A stretch of 64,000 bases of DNA. Source: Streptomyces sp. 71268. GTDB taxonomy: Bacteria > Actinomycetota > Actinomycetes > Streptomycetales > Streptomycetaceae. Below, one piece after another: positions 1-8,059 of the stretch. Under the pieces are notes generated by a model. That model was not told the DNA's origin and searched no databases. It worked only from the letters and a program-made list of their open reading frames with translations. Position 1 is the first letter of the stretch. Every line of letters starts with the position of its first letter. The stretch spans positions 2,945,001 through 3,009,000 of the forward strand of contig NZ_CP114200.1 of NCBI RefSeq assembly GCF_029392895.1, written 5' to 3'. The position numbers and the translations under genes are program-made.

Positions 1-119
1 CGCGCTTCGTCCAGGCCCTGACCGACCAGGCCATAGCCGAGGGCCACGGCGAGTCCAGCTACGCGGCGATGATCGAGCAGTTCCGCAAGACCACCGCCGC
101 GCCCGAGCCCGGCGCGTAG
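1..119 (+). CDS. C-terminal end of an NAD(P)-dependent oxidoreductase (partial)
   Basis: The reading frame is open from the window edge and ends at TAG 117-119, leaving 38 codons. The peptide (LTDQAIAEGHGESSYAAMIE and a short tail) resembles the C-terminal helix of imine-reductase or 6-phosphogluconate-dehydrogenase-like NAD(P)-binding enzymes, where a GHGxxxYxxxIE stretch is common. The Rossmann domain lies outside the window, so the family name is a recollection and the substrate cannot be given. Confidence 0.5.
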   Translation, partial: RFVQALTDQAIAEGHGESSYAAMIEQFRKTTAAPEPGA

Positions 120-376
120 GCGGTCCGGCGCGTAGGTGGTCCAGGGCGTAGGTGGTCCAGCGCGTGAGCGGCCCGGCGCGGGGCCGGACGCGCCGCGCGG
201 GGCCGGTGCCGTCGCCGGAAAAGCGGTCGCACCGGCCTCGCGCGTCGACCTACGCTGCCCGCATGGGCGTCTTCTCCTAGGCACACGGACGTAGTGCGCG
301 TTCCCCCAGCCCGGCCGGCCGCGAGCCGCCGGGCTCCGTCCGTACGCCCGAACACCCGCTCAGGAGAACACCACCC

Positions 377-1273
377 ATGTCACACCCCTTCTCCCCCGCC
401 TCACCTTCTTCAGGTTTCTCAGCCTTCTCCCCTTCCTCGGCGTCCTCGGCTTCTCCCGCCCTCGACCGCCGCATCGCCCGCCTGCGCGAACTCGCCGCCG
501 CCGAACCCCGGCTGACGGGCGTGCTGCTGTACGGCTCGTGGACGGTCGGCGAGGCCGACGCGCACTCCGACATCGAGGCGTACCTGTACGTCGAGGACGA
601 CGCGCTCGCCGACTTCGACGGCCGCGCCTTCGTGGAGCGGCTGGCCCCGCTGCGACTCGCGTACACCAACCTGTACGGCATCCTCGCGGTCGTCTTCGAC
701 GACCTGATGCGGGGCGAGTTCCACCTCGTCGCGGCCGGGCCCGGCATCGCGGAGATCGACTCGTGGCGGGGCATGGTGCACCTGCCCCGCCCGGAGGCGG
801 CCGTGCTGCTCGACCGCGACGGCCGGCTGACCGAGGCGGCCGGTGGGCTCGCCACGTTCCAGCCGCCGGAGCCCGTGGAGACCGCCCAGCAACTCGCGGA
901 CGAGCTGGCCAACTGGACGCTGATGCTGGCCCACGTGCTGGCCAGGGGCGAGACGGGCCGCGCGCACGCCCTGCTGCACACGGTGGTCGCCCCGTTCCAG
1001 CTCCAACTGTGCCGCCTGCTGCGGGACACCACCGCGCACTGGCTCACCCCGAGTCGGGCCATGGAGGCCGACCTTCCCGCCGCCGACCTCGCCCGCTACC
1101 GCGCGACCACGGCCGCGGCCCACCTTCCCGAGGTGCGGGCCGCGGCCCGGCAGAGCTGGCGGTGGTCGCGCGAGCTGACGGCCGAGGCCGCGGCGCGCTG
1201 GGACACCCGCTTCGCCCCCGAACTACACGCCGACATCGCCGCGTTGCTGGCCGGCGAGGAGCCCACCTGCTAG
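377..1273 (+). CDS. Nucleotidyltransferase-domain protein, lincosamide nucleotidyltransferase-like
   Basis: A 298-residue protein with the nucleotidyltransferase signature: GSW at residues 53-55 followed by SDIE at 64-67, where the acidic residues bind the metal and nucleotide. The layout of this motif and the helical C-terminal half resemble the Lnu(B)/Lnu(F) group that adenylylates lincosamides. The ATG at 377 has AGGAGA nine bases upstream, which decides the start. The N-terminus is a Ser/Pro/Phe-rich stretch of about 25 residues not typical of the family. No resistance cluster surrounds the gene, so drug modification is only a possibility; another small-molecule or protein target is equally open. 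Confidence 0.7.
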   Translation: MSHPFSPASPSSGFSAFSPSSASSASPALDRRIARLRELAAAEPRLTGVLLYGSWTVGEADAHSDIEAYLYVEDDALADFDGRAFVERLAPLRLAYTNLYGILAVVFDDLMRGEFHLVAAGPGIAEIDSWRGMVHLPRPEAAVLLDRDGRLTEAAGGLATFQPPEPVETAQQLADELANWTLMLAHVLARGETGRAHALLHTVVAPFQLQLCRLLRDTTAHWLTPSRAMEADLPAADLARYRATTAAAHLPEVRAAARQSWRWSRELTAEAAARWDTRFAPELHADIAALLAGEEPTC

Positions 1274-1337
1274 GACGCGAGGCCCGGCGGGCCCTCAGGT
1301 CAGGCCCCGCCGGGCCAGGAGGCCAGCGCCCGGCAAG

Positions 1338-2540
1338 CTAGGCCGCCGGAGACGCCTCGGGAACCACCGGGGCGTCGTCGGCGGCCGGGCCGGTCCCGCC
1401 GCGCGCGGCCGACCCGGCCGCCGCGTCGGCGCGCCGCTCGGCCCGCCGGCGCCGCAGGTCGGGCACGAGGGTGACGATGCCGGCCACGGCCATGACGGCC
1501 CCGAGCCACACCGGGGCGCGCAGCCCGAAGTGGTTGATGCCGACGCCGCCGATCGCGGAACCGATGATGATCCCGAACGTGATGAACGACGAGTGCACGC
1601 TGTTGACCAGCGCCCCGGGGTTGGCCACCCGCTGCACGCGGGTGATCATCGCCGGGTTCATCGTCACGCCCACCAGGCCGATGCCCATCATGAACGCCAC
1701 CGCCGGCACCTTGACGTGGGCCAGCAGCGCGAAGCCCGCCAGGAAGGCCGTGTTGAGCACCAGGCCGGCCAGCAGCACGGCCAGGGTGTGCCGGTCGGCG
1801 AGCCGCCCGACGATAACGTTGCCGACGACCGTGGCCGCGCCGTACGCCACGAGCAGCAACGGCACCATGCTCTCGTCGAACCCGGTGACCTCGGTCAGGA
1901 TCGGGTTGAAATAGCTGAACGCGGCGAACGTGGCACCAATGATCAACATCGAGGTGGACAGCACCAGCCACAGCCTCGGATCGCGCAACGCCACCGCCTC
2001 GCTGCGGAAGTCACCGCCGCCCTCGGCGCGCGCCAGGGCCGGTACGCCGACGACCGTGGTCAGCGCGGCCAGCACGGCGAGCCCGGAGATGGCCCAGAAG
2101 GCCGCGCGCCAGCCGAAGTGCTCGCCCACCAGCGTGGACAGCGGCAACCCGAGCAGCGTGCCGAGCATCAGCCCGTTCATCGCCACGGCCATCGCCCGCC
2201 CGCCCTGCCCCGGCGGCGCCAGCCGGGCGCACAGCGCCAGCGACACACCGAAGAACGCCTGCGAGGCCGTACCGGTGATCACGCGCGCCACCATCATGAC
2301 CGCGTACGTGGACGCCGTGGCGGCCAGCACGTTCCCCACCAGGAAGATCCCGAACAGCACCAGCAGCGCCGGCTTCTGCTCCATCCGCAACAGGGCGATG
2401 GTCAGGAAGGGCCCACCGAAGGCCATGGCGACGGCGAACGCGGTGATCAGATAGCCCACCTGCGCGACGCTGACGTCCAACCCCTCGGCCATCTGTGGCA
2501 TCAACCCGGCGACAAGGAATTCGCTCGTGACCATGGAGAA
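1338..2540 (-). pseudogene. MFS drug/sugar efflux transporter body, 5' end displaced by the element
   Basis: The 400 residues downstream of the crossover are a major facilitator of the DHA1 type: MVTSEFLVAGLMPQ in helix 1, then about twelve hydrophobic segments and an Ala/Arg-rich cytoplasmic tail. The first twelve codons and the ribosome site (AGGAG, eight bases before GTG 15653) are now 13 kb away at the other end of the element. Precise excision would restore a 412-residue protein, a normal family length. In the integrated state the body can be made only as an integrase fusion or from an internal start such as ATG 2534, which has no purine-rich leader. The TetR gene at 15851-16447 lies directly upstream of the original start and probably controls it. 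Confidence 0.85.
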
Positions 2541-4664
2541 AGCGATAGTTTCGCCGGGCGAGGAAATATGGTGCCCAGCAGAGTTCGGGTTTCCCTTTCC
2601 CGCCGACACGGGCGCCAGAGCGATAGTTTCACTGGACGAGGAAATGGCGCGAACAGCGTGGCGCATGAGCTGCGAATCGATTCGGCCCTCGATGCGAAGG
2701 GGAGGCAGCAGCTCAGGCTCAGGAGGCACCGGGCGCCCTGGTTCCGTTGCCAAGGCGTCCAAGATCACATCCCAGAGTCCCGAGCCCATCCACCGGGGCA
2801 CCGTACTGCGGGCAGTGTCGATGCTCCCGAACTCCGTAGCCGGCAACTCACTCCAGCGCAGCCCCGTGCGCACCTTGTAGAACGCTGCGTCGAGCACGCC
2901 CCGGCCCGCAGTAGTGCGCGCAGGGAGAAGGCGCCGCACGCGTTCCCACGCTGCGTCAGACAACGTGTCAGGGACCAGTCGGTCATGTGCGCGGAACCAA
3001 GCACTGACAGCGCACGGCCGCCCAGTACGGCGCCTAGGAACCGGGCCGGTAATGGTCACCCGAATATCGAGCAGCCGGTAAATCTCCTCCTGATAATTCA
3101 GCGTGGCCGATTCCAACAACGAGCGCGCGAACGCACTAACCGCCTCTATCCCAGCAGCACGCCCCGCCGCATTGTGCGCTTCCTTTTGCAGGCGTTCGGC
3201 TTCACCGCGTGACTCTTTGAGGCTCGCCAGGACTTTACGCAGCTCACGTGTGGATTCTTCGATTATTTCCCTGGCTTCGCTTTCTGTTGCCTGTTCTTCC
3301 GCAGCTTCCAACGCCGCAGCAGAGCGGGCGAGGGAGATTGCTTTTCGCTGCTTTGCAATCTCCTCGTCTAGATTCTCAATCACCCCCGAGTAGTCTGTAG
3401 CGTCACTGCGACCAGCAGACCAGTCACTAGCCATGGCTGCGAGACTTTCAGCGTCCCCAAGCTTTTTCACGACTTCGCGCCAAACTCGCTTTTCGAGTGC
3501 TTGGGCCGACACTCCCGGGCAGCCGCAGGACTTAGTAAACATGTCAGGGGTAATGTGCTCATCCCGCACCCCCGGTGTGAATTTATCCCACCCCTTGCAG
3601 CGGTATCCACGCACATTCTTTTGGACGCGCACAGCCCCCACATACGGACGACCACAAGGTCCGACCACTCGACCAGTCAGCGGGTATCGGCGATCCGATT
3701 CCTTTTTCGGTCGAGCACGTCCGCTAAGCGCCGCTTTCAGTTCCTCAACTTCTCCTACGGAAAAGATGGGATCTAGACTGACGATCACCGTGTCACCCCA
3801 CACAGGGTTACCAGAACTGTCAACCCTGGTTCGATGTCCCCGCGTCCCCTTTTCCGTATTCCGGAAGACGAACCTGCTTTTGAGTGTTGTATCCGAAAGC
3901 AGGCGTGCCGATAAATCATTTGGAGTCCACGGCTTCCCGGAGCGTCGCCACCATTCCGGCCCCAAGCCATTCAGGCGAGCCGCAGCCTCACGCCGACTGC
4001 ATCCGTGCTGAACGATGTACTCTGCCGCCTTCCGCAAAATAGCCACTTCCTGTGGATTCTGCTCTAGGCGAGAGATCTTGCGAACCCCTTGATCCGCAAT
4101 CCGATAACCATAAGGCGGACGCCCCCCGGTCCAACCACCTTCTTGCGCTTTCTCTTGCGCCCCTCCTTGCATACGGAAGGCGATAACTTCTAGCTCTTTC
4201 TCTGCGTAGCTAGCCGCATCACGCATCTTTTCGCGACCTTCGACGGTCGTGTTATCGAAATCGCCTTTCACTACTGCGACGTGAATACCCATGTCTTCCA
4301 GGTCCCAGACCCACGGCCAGAAGGCACGCCCCTTGCGACCGATAACCCTGTCTTCTGGCACCACCACTACATCAAAGAGCTTCGCAGTCGCATCACGCAT
4401 TAGACGCTTTAGGCTTTCTCGTTCCTCACTGCCGAGAGTTCCACTCACCCCTTCGTCCGCGTACGTACCAATGTGAATCCAGCCCTTTTTTTCGATATAG
4501 GCCACAGTCTTTCGCGACTGCCGTTGGATTCCGTAACCCTTCAACTGATCTTCTGTTGACACCCGCAGGTAGTCCACAGCCCGCAACCGAGGACCGGGCG
4601 CAGTGGAGACAACCCGCTCTACTACCTGCACGGCCGCGTGTGTCGATGTGCTTAGATGTGCCAT
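1338..4664 (-). CDS. int: Large serine integrase, fused in frame to the MFS transporter body
   Basis: The minus-strand frame runs from the integrase straight into the host transporter, giving 1108 residues. Residues 1-708 are a large serine recombinase: catalytic Ser36 in YLRVSTEDQ, GVSG loop and EDRVIGRKG arginines in the resolvase domain, a recombinase domain near 175-290, a Cys-rich zinc ribbon near 330-390 (CG, YRC, CGC), a coiled coil near 430-500, and a DUF4096-like module at 568-640. Residues 709-1108 are the transporter. The ATG at 4664 is preferred over GTG 4688 because AAGGGAG lies eight bases before it. It is the last gene of the element operon, after rep and a 55-residue gene. In the excised circle the frame would instead end after 28 residues encoded at 15531-15615, giving 736 residues. 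Confidence 0.9.
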   Translation of the reverse strand: MAHLSTSTHAAVQVVERVVSTAPGPRLRAVDYLRVSTEDQLKGYGIQRQSRKTVAYIEKKGWIHIGTYADEGVSGTLGSEERESLKRLMRDATAKLFDVVVVPEDRVIGRKGRAFWPWVWDLEDMGIHVAVVKGDFDNTTVEGREKMRDAASYAEKELEVIAFRMQGGAQEKAQEGGWTGGRPPYGYRIADQGVRKISRLEQNPQEVAILRKAAEYIVQHGCSRREAAARLNGLGPEWWRRSGKPWTPNDLSARLLSDTTLKSRFVFRNTEKGTRGHRTRVDSSGNPVWGDTVIVSLDPIFSVGEVEELKAALSGRARPKKESDRRYPLTGRVVGPCGRPYVGAVRVQKNVRGYRCKGWDKFTPGVRDEHITPDMFTKSCGCPGVSAQALEKRVWREVVKKLGDAESLAAMASDWSAGRSDATDYSGVIENLDEEIAKQRKAISLARSAAALEAAEEQATESEAREIIEESTRELRKVLASLKESRGEAERLQKEAHNAAGRAAGIEAVSAFARSLLESATLNYQEEIYRLLDIRVTITGPVPRRRTGRPCAVSAWFRAHDRLVPDTLSDAAWERVRRLLPARTTAGRGVLDAAFYKVRTGLRWSELPATEFGSIDTARSTVPRWMGSGLWDVILDALATEPGRPVPPEPELLPPLRIEGRIDSQLMRHAVRAISSSSETIALAPVSAGKGNPNSAGHHISSPGETIAFSMVTSEFLVAGLMPQMAEGLDVSVAQVGYLITAFAVAMAFGGPFLTIALLRMEQKPALLVLFGIFLVGNVLAATASTYAVMMVARVITGTASQAFFGVSLALCARLAPPGQGGRAMAVAMNGLMLGTLLGLPLSTLVGEHFGWRAAFWAISGLAVLAALTTVVGVPALARAEGGGDFRSEAVALRDPRLWLVLSTSMLIIGATFAAFSYFNPILTEVTGFDESMVPLLLVAYGAATVVGNVIVGRLADRHTLAVLLAGLVLNTAFLAGFALLAHVKVPAVAFMMGIGLVGVTMNPAMITRVQRVANPGALVNSVHSSFITFGIIIGSAIGGVGINHFGLRAPVWLGAVMAVAGIVTLVPDLRRRRAERRADAAAGSAARGGTGPAADDAPVVPEASPAA
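2515..2568. other. attL, left junction (core 2539-2540)
   Basis: Left of the core lies transporter sequence; right of it lies the element half-site, on the minus strand TTTCCTCG, CCCGGC, GAAACTATCGCT and then TT. Aligning this junction with the right one in the transporter reading frame leaves only TT identical, which fits the 2-bp staggered cut of large serine recombinases. The phenylalanine codon TTC of the restored GIFSMV is assembled across the join. Core assignment is direct from sequence; the mechanism is family knowledge. Confidence 0.82.
2590..2645. repeat. Second, degenerate attP-like site inside the left end
   Basis: Between 2602 and 2645 the sequence matches the attP rebuilt from the two element ends at 38 of 43 positions, in the same orientation and centred on the same point. 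The likely crossover dinucleotide is CT (minus strand, 2617-2618) instead of TT. The site lies 78 bp from the true core, an exact 26 codons, so it is read as part of the integrase C-terminus (SETIALAPVS here against GETIALAPAS in the rebuilt circle). It looks like a tandem duplication of the whole minimal site. Confidence 0.8.
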
Positions 4665-4750
4665 AGCGACGGCTCCCTTGTTCGGCACTAGTCGTCGTCA
4701 GCTATGGGGACCGGTGGCCGCCGGTCCCCATAGCGTCTTTACCACGTATT

Positions 4751-4918
4751 CTATCGCTCCCGTCCCTCACAAGACATAGAGTTCGTCGAACCTGGCTGAT
4801 TGTTTTCCCGATGATCCGCCCACTCGAAAAGCAGCCGGTAGAGCCGCAGTCGGTCAGCTTCCGAAAACTCTTCGGGGTGCCAGATGACTTCCCCCCCTTC
4901 CCTTTCAGGCTCATGCAT
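4751..4918 (-). CDS. Small acidic protein between rep and int; positional counterpart of Xis
   Basis: ATG 4918 overlaps the rep stop (TGA 4913-4911), and the frame ends at TAG 4751-4753, giving 55 residues. The sequence (EVIWHPEEFSEADRLRLYRL then LFEWADHREN) is acidic and helical with no excisionase-type HTH visible. In pSAM2-type elements this slot between rep and int holds xis. A serine integrase needs a recombination directionality factor instead, and these are small and diverse, so this gene is a candidate by position only. A competing frame starts at ATG 4914 with an ATGA overlap but has poorer composition. Confidence 0.6.
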   Translation of the reverse strand: MHEPEREGGEVIWHPEEFSEADRLRLYRLLFEWADHRENNQPGSTNSMSCEGRER

Positions 4919-6242
4919 CGCGCACCTCGTTAGCCGCCTCACGGGCCCACGCGAGGTCACTGGCGACCCCAGCCGCTATCTCAGCCTCAGCAGGAGTGTG
5001 CCCGGCCCCCACGAACCGCCAGGCCGCGTCCATCTCACCAACGGGGAGAACTGGACCAGCGTGCGCGGCCCGAGCTGCACGCAGCTTTTTGTACGTTGTG
5101 CTGTACCTCGCGCTTTTCGTGAGCGCCTGCCCGCCGTACCCCAAGGTGTGGGCCCGAGCCCGCAGGCGAAGGGACGCTAGAGCGGGCGCGTCGCCCAGGT
5201 CCCACGCCGTGCGCATGAGCGTCCGGAAGTGTCGCGAGACGGGCCGCCGTGCGATCTGGTGGCGCGTGAGAAGGCGACGATCGGTACCCCCGAAGCTGCC
5301 TACGTCCTTGGTGATGTACTTCGCTATGTACGCTGCGACAGCCTGATCACTCACCGCACCTCGTCCAACGGTGATCGAGTGAATATCAAGCTGAGTACCC
5401 CAACGCGCTTCGAAATGCCCTATCTCTGGCGCGTAGGGAAGTGGGGAATAGACCGATTGCACCGCACTCACTATCGCGTTAGAAAGCACTTCTATTGTTG
5501 CCCACGCCGGAGGCTCGGAGGCGGGGCCGTCCGGGCCATCCAGGCGTATGACCGCGTGATAGTGAATCGCACCACGCCTTTGGAATTCGGCCACCTTCGT
5601 GAAAGCCGCTCCCAAATGCTCTTTCAGTTTGGCTCGCGGGATACCTCCCGCTGTTGCTAGCCGACGCCGGATGACCCGTACCGTTCGCGACCACAAGTCG
5701 GGCGCCAGCGCGTTCCAAAGCACGTGGTCCGAGTAGCGATAGCACTGCGGGCAAAGGGGTTGCCCTATCAGCGGATCGGTACGCGAATGGACTTGCGCAC
5801 AGCTCAGCTCCCTACCGTGCGGGCAGAGGGGTGCATCTCTGCGAGGCCGACACCGACGCCGTTGCTCGCCCAGCCGATGAACGGGCCCGAAACTCGGAGC
5901 TGTGAGCGTCACGAAGACCCGCGGATGTCGCGAGACGGCGGGGGGCACGCCTTTACCGCCGAGGAGACCGGCGCGCACCAGATGCCAGGTATCCCCGGCA
6001 TGCACCCAGCTACACGGTGCGCAGACGCTTTCCCTACGGTTCCGACACCGGACAGCGATTTTCCCGCCCGGGGCAGTTGCTGTTGAGTATTCGTGCAGGA
6101 CCGTTCCGGATTCCGGGTCACGGATGACCGTGCGGCCGGCAAGGTATATGGGATGAGCGCACCCGTGAACGCGTTGTATTTGGTTGAGCCAGTCCGCGAA
6201 GCCCGGGTCAGCGACCAGCCGCAGGATTTCCTTTTCGGTCAT
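4911..6242 (-). CDS. repSA: RepSA-like replication initiator (HUH, rolling-circle type)
   Basis: A 443-residue protein with the RepSA layout of actinomycete integrative elements: Cys pairs CAPC at 74-77 and CPQC at 164-167 for metal binding, the HUH motif as HYH at 227-229, and the catalytic tyrosine region VAAYIAKYITK with Tyr305 and Tyr309. It would nick one strand and start rolling-circle replication of the excised circle before transfer. It lies between the small zinc-ribbon gene and the 55-residue gene on the minus strand. A strong hairpin at 6253-6281 sits just before the ATG, where a ribosome site would be expected, and no clear Shine-Dalgarno is seen. Confidence 0.88.
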   Translation of the reverse strand: MTEKEILRLVADPGFADWLNQIQRVHGCAHPIYLAGRTVIRDPESGTVLHEYSTATAPGGKIAVRCRNRRESVCAPCSWVHAGDTWHLVRAGLLGGKGVPPAVSRHPRVFVTLTAPSFGPVHRLGEQRRRCRPRRDAPLCPHGRELSCAQVHSRTDPLIGQPLCPQCYRYSDHVLWNALAPDLWSRTVRVIRRRLATAGGIPRAKLKEHLGAAFTKVAEFQRRGAIHYHAVIRLDGPDGPASEPPAWATIEVLSNAIVSAVQSVYSPLPYAPEIGHFEARWGTQLDIHSITVGRGAVSDQAVAAYIAKYITKDVGSFGGTDRRLLTRHQIARRPVSRHFRTLMRTAWDLGDAPALASLRLRARAHTLGYGGQALTKSARYSTTYKKLRAARAAHAGPVLPVGEMDAAWRFVGAGHTPAEAEIAAGVASDLAWAREAANEVRDA

Positions 6243-6252
6243 ACTCAGGGAA

Positions 6253-6281
6253 GGGCGCCCCGCCCAATCAGCGGGGCGCCC
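6253..6281 (-). promoter_or_regulatory. 11-bp perfect hairpin immediately upstream of rep
   Basis: Arms 6253-6263 and 6271-6281 (GGGCGCCCCGC and its complement) are perfect inverted repeats around a 7-base loop, ending about ten bases before the rep ATG on the minus strand. No T-tract follows in either direction. It may be an attenuator, a leader hairpin limiting rep translation, a terminator between the tra-side genes and rep, or a replication-origin hairpin. Confidence 0.55.
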
Positions 6282-6387
6282 GGTGGAGTGCAGACTCAGG
6301 GGATATGCCTTTCTGTGCGTACCCAGGGCCGCCGAGTGCAGCCCCTATTTCCGGTATCGCTCCCCGAGTGAAATCAATAGTCAGCTA

Positions 6388-6501
6388 CTAGCGCTTTCGG
6401 TTTTTGGGTCGCCGGCAACATATGCACTTGCGCCACCGGCCCGATGGTGTTCTCTCCCTTCGCCTGCCGCAGGTGAAGCATCGGACGTAGCGATGTGGCA
6501 T
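6388..6501 (-). CDS. 37-residue basic zinc-ribbon-like protein
   Basis: The ATG at 6501 overlaps the TAA of the upstream membrane-protein gene (TAATG), a sign of coupled translation. The 37 residues are strongly basic with CFTC at residues 8-11 and CICC at 26-29, giving the spaced Cys pairs of a mini zinc ribbon. Small Cys-pair proteins of this kind are common in streptomycete mobile elements, but their role is not established. The frame is too short to judge by length; the coupling and Cys pattern are the support. Confidence 0.5.
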   Translation of the reverse strand: MPHRYVRCFTCGRRRERTPSGRWRKCICCRRPKNRKR

Positions 6502-6737
6502 TATTGGCCCTCTTGTGGAATCACGGAAAATGTGGTGATCCACTGCATGGCGGCAAAGATTCCTGTAGCCGCAGGCGTCATACCGACTAGGACGCCGAAA
6601 CAGAAGATGATTCCAGCGATCCACCACGCCACATCTCGGGACCTGACGAAAAACCACATCATGAGGCCCAGGACCACTATAAGAGGCAGGGCCAACGGGT
6701 TTTGCTGGACCTCCTCTGGTGCGGCTATCAGGGTCAC
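6501..6737 (-). CDS. Small two-helix membrane protein of the transfer region
   Basis: GTG 6737 overlaps the stop of the translocase gene (GTGA) with GGGGGT just upstream. The 78 residues hold two hydrophobic segments, about residues 15-31 (ALPLIVVLGLMMWFFV) and 38-60 (WWIAGIIFCFGVLVG). Small membrane proteins next to tra in streptomycete plasmids (Spd proteins) help intramycelial spread of the element, and that is the likely role here by position. No family motif is recognised. Confidence 0.65.
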   Translation of the reverse strand: MTLIAAPEEVQQNPLALPLIVVLGLMMWFFVRSRDVAWWIAGIIFCFGVLVGMTPAATGIFAAMQWITTFSVIPQEGQ

Positions 6738-8059
6738 AGGTCACCCCCTTCCATTAGAGTCCGGATGTATGGAGTCATGCCAGCGTGTGTTTCCGCTATT
6801 GCCTTGGACTCTTCGCGGCTAATGCGAGTCGAGCGCACACGCCGCCATTCGCCCGACACGGCAGAGATTGCCACCCCCTTTTCCGCAGACGAGAACCGCT
6901 GGACGAGTTCGACAGCTTCTGGGGCGAGGTCGCCCAGGGCCATCTGTGCCGTTTCCTCGTCGTGCACCGCATGGCACACGCGCCCGCCGAGTTGAGCCCG
7001 CAGCGCGGTAACGCCAGGTCCTAGCTCGCTACCTATCCGTTGTCCGGCCACGACCAGGTGAATTCCCAGAGCGGCCCCCAGTTGCGCCACCCGCAGAAGC
7101 AGAGTCGAGCATTGAGCCCGCAGCTCCCTACTCTCCTTAGAGCCGTCCGACAGATAGAGTTCCGCCACCTCGTCCACGAGGACGACGATAGGATCGGGAC
7201 GCAGTTCGCTATCCAAATCCCATATCCCTCGCGCATGCATTGTCCGGCAAAAGCGCATGCGGTGCAGCAGTTCCCGTTCCAGTCGGGTAAGGAGCTGCAC
7301 AGCTTCTTTTGGAGTGCAGGCGAGAGCGGAGAGCCGAGAGTCGTACATGCCTAGCTCAAGGCCGCCTTTGCAGTCGATTCCCACGAGCGCTACGGGTTGC
7401 GGCGCCAGGCTCGCAACCACCGCTGAAAGGAGTGTGCTTTTCCCGCTTTGGGTAGCACCCGCGATCAGCCAGTGAGGCACCTCACGAAAGCTGAGAGTCC
7501 AATCTCCTGTGTCCTCCGTACGGCCAGCCCGCACCGTCAAAAGTGGCAGGGTCGAGGGCATCGGAGGAGCGCCGACCTCCGCCCCCATCAGCGGATCGCT
7601 TTTCAGCGCCGTGACCACGATCAGGCCGCGTCGCGGCGAGGTCACTCGCACCGCGTGCACACGCCAGGCGTGAGTGAACGCCTCAGCCGCAGCGAGGTAC
7701 GGCTCTACCGTCTGCCCCGGATGCATGTGAATGCGCAAGGTGAACCCGAGCGTTGTCCTTTTCGCATGCCCGAGCCTAGGCGGAATCGGCCGCAGTTTCT
7801 TGCCATCCATTACCGATCCGTGAACCACCGTGGAATGCGCACTCTGAGAGATTGCCAGTCCCGTTTCGCGTGCCAGGCGCCGCCAGGTCCACCGCACCCG
7901 CATAGCGGTCGCCGGGAAACCGATCAGGTACCACGCCCACGGGATGGACCGCATTCGGGTGACCCATTGAGGCTTAGGGCGAGTCTCGTAGTGCCGTTGC
8001 AGGATGATGCCGGCACAAAGGCCAGCACTTATCACCCAGACGATCAGGGAAGCCACCAT
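6734..8059 (-). CDS. tra: TraB/TraSA-type FtsK/SpoIIIE DNA translocase
   Basis: A 441-residue protein with an N-terminal membrane segment at about residues 3-20, Walker A GATQSGKST at 201-209 and Walker B IVVLVDE at 291-297, followed by the FtsK-like core. Single proteins of this type move unprocessed double-stranded DNA between Streptomyces hyphae. The usual DNA-binding winged helix (gamma domain) should lie at the C-terminus. Its start overlaps the upstream small gene by 16 bases and its stop overlaps the next gene, placing it in the middle of the minus-strand operon that begins at 8740. Confidence 0.9.
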   Translation of the reverse strand: MVASLIVWVISAGLCAGIILQRHYETRPKPQWVTRMRSIPWAWYLIGFPATAMRVRWTWRRLARETGLAISQSAHSTVVHGSVMDGKKLRPIPPRLGHAKRTTLGFTLRIHMHPGQTVEPYLAAAEAFTHAWRVHAVRVTSPRRGLIVVTALKSDPLMGAEVGAPPMPSTLPLLTVRAGRTEDTGDWTLSFREVPHWLIAGATQSGKSTLLSAVVASLAPQPVALVGIDCKGGLELGMYDSRLSALACTPKEAVQLLTRLERELLHRMRFCRTMHARGIWDLDSELRPDPIVVLVDEVAELYLSDGSKESRELRAQCSTLLLRVAQLGAALGIHLVVAGQRIGSELGPGVTALRAQLGGRVCHAVHDEETAQMALGDLAPEAVELVQRFSSAEKGVAISAVSGEWRRVRSTRISREESKAIAETHAGMTPYIRTLMEGGDL

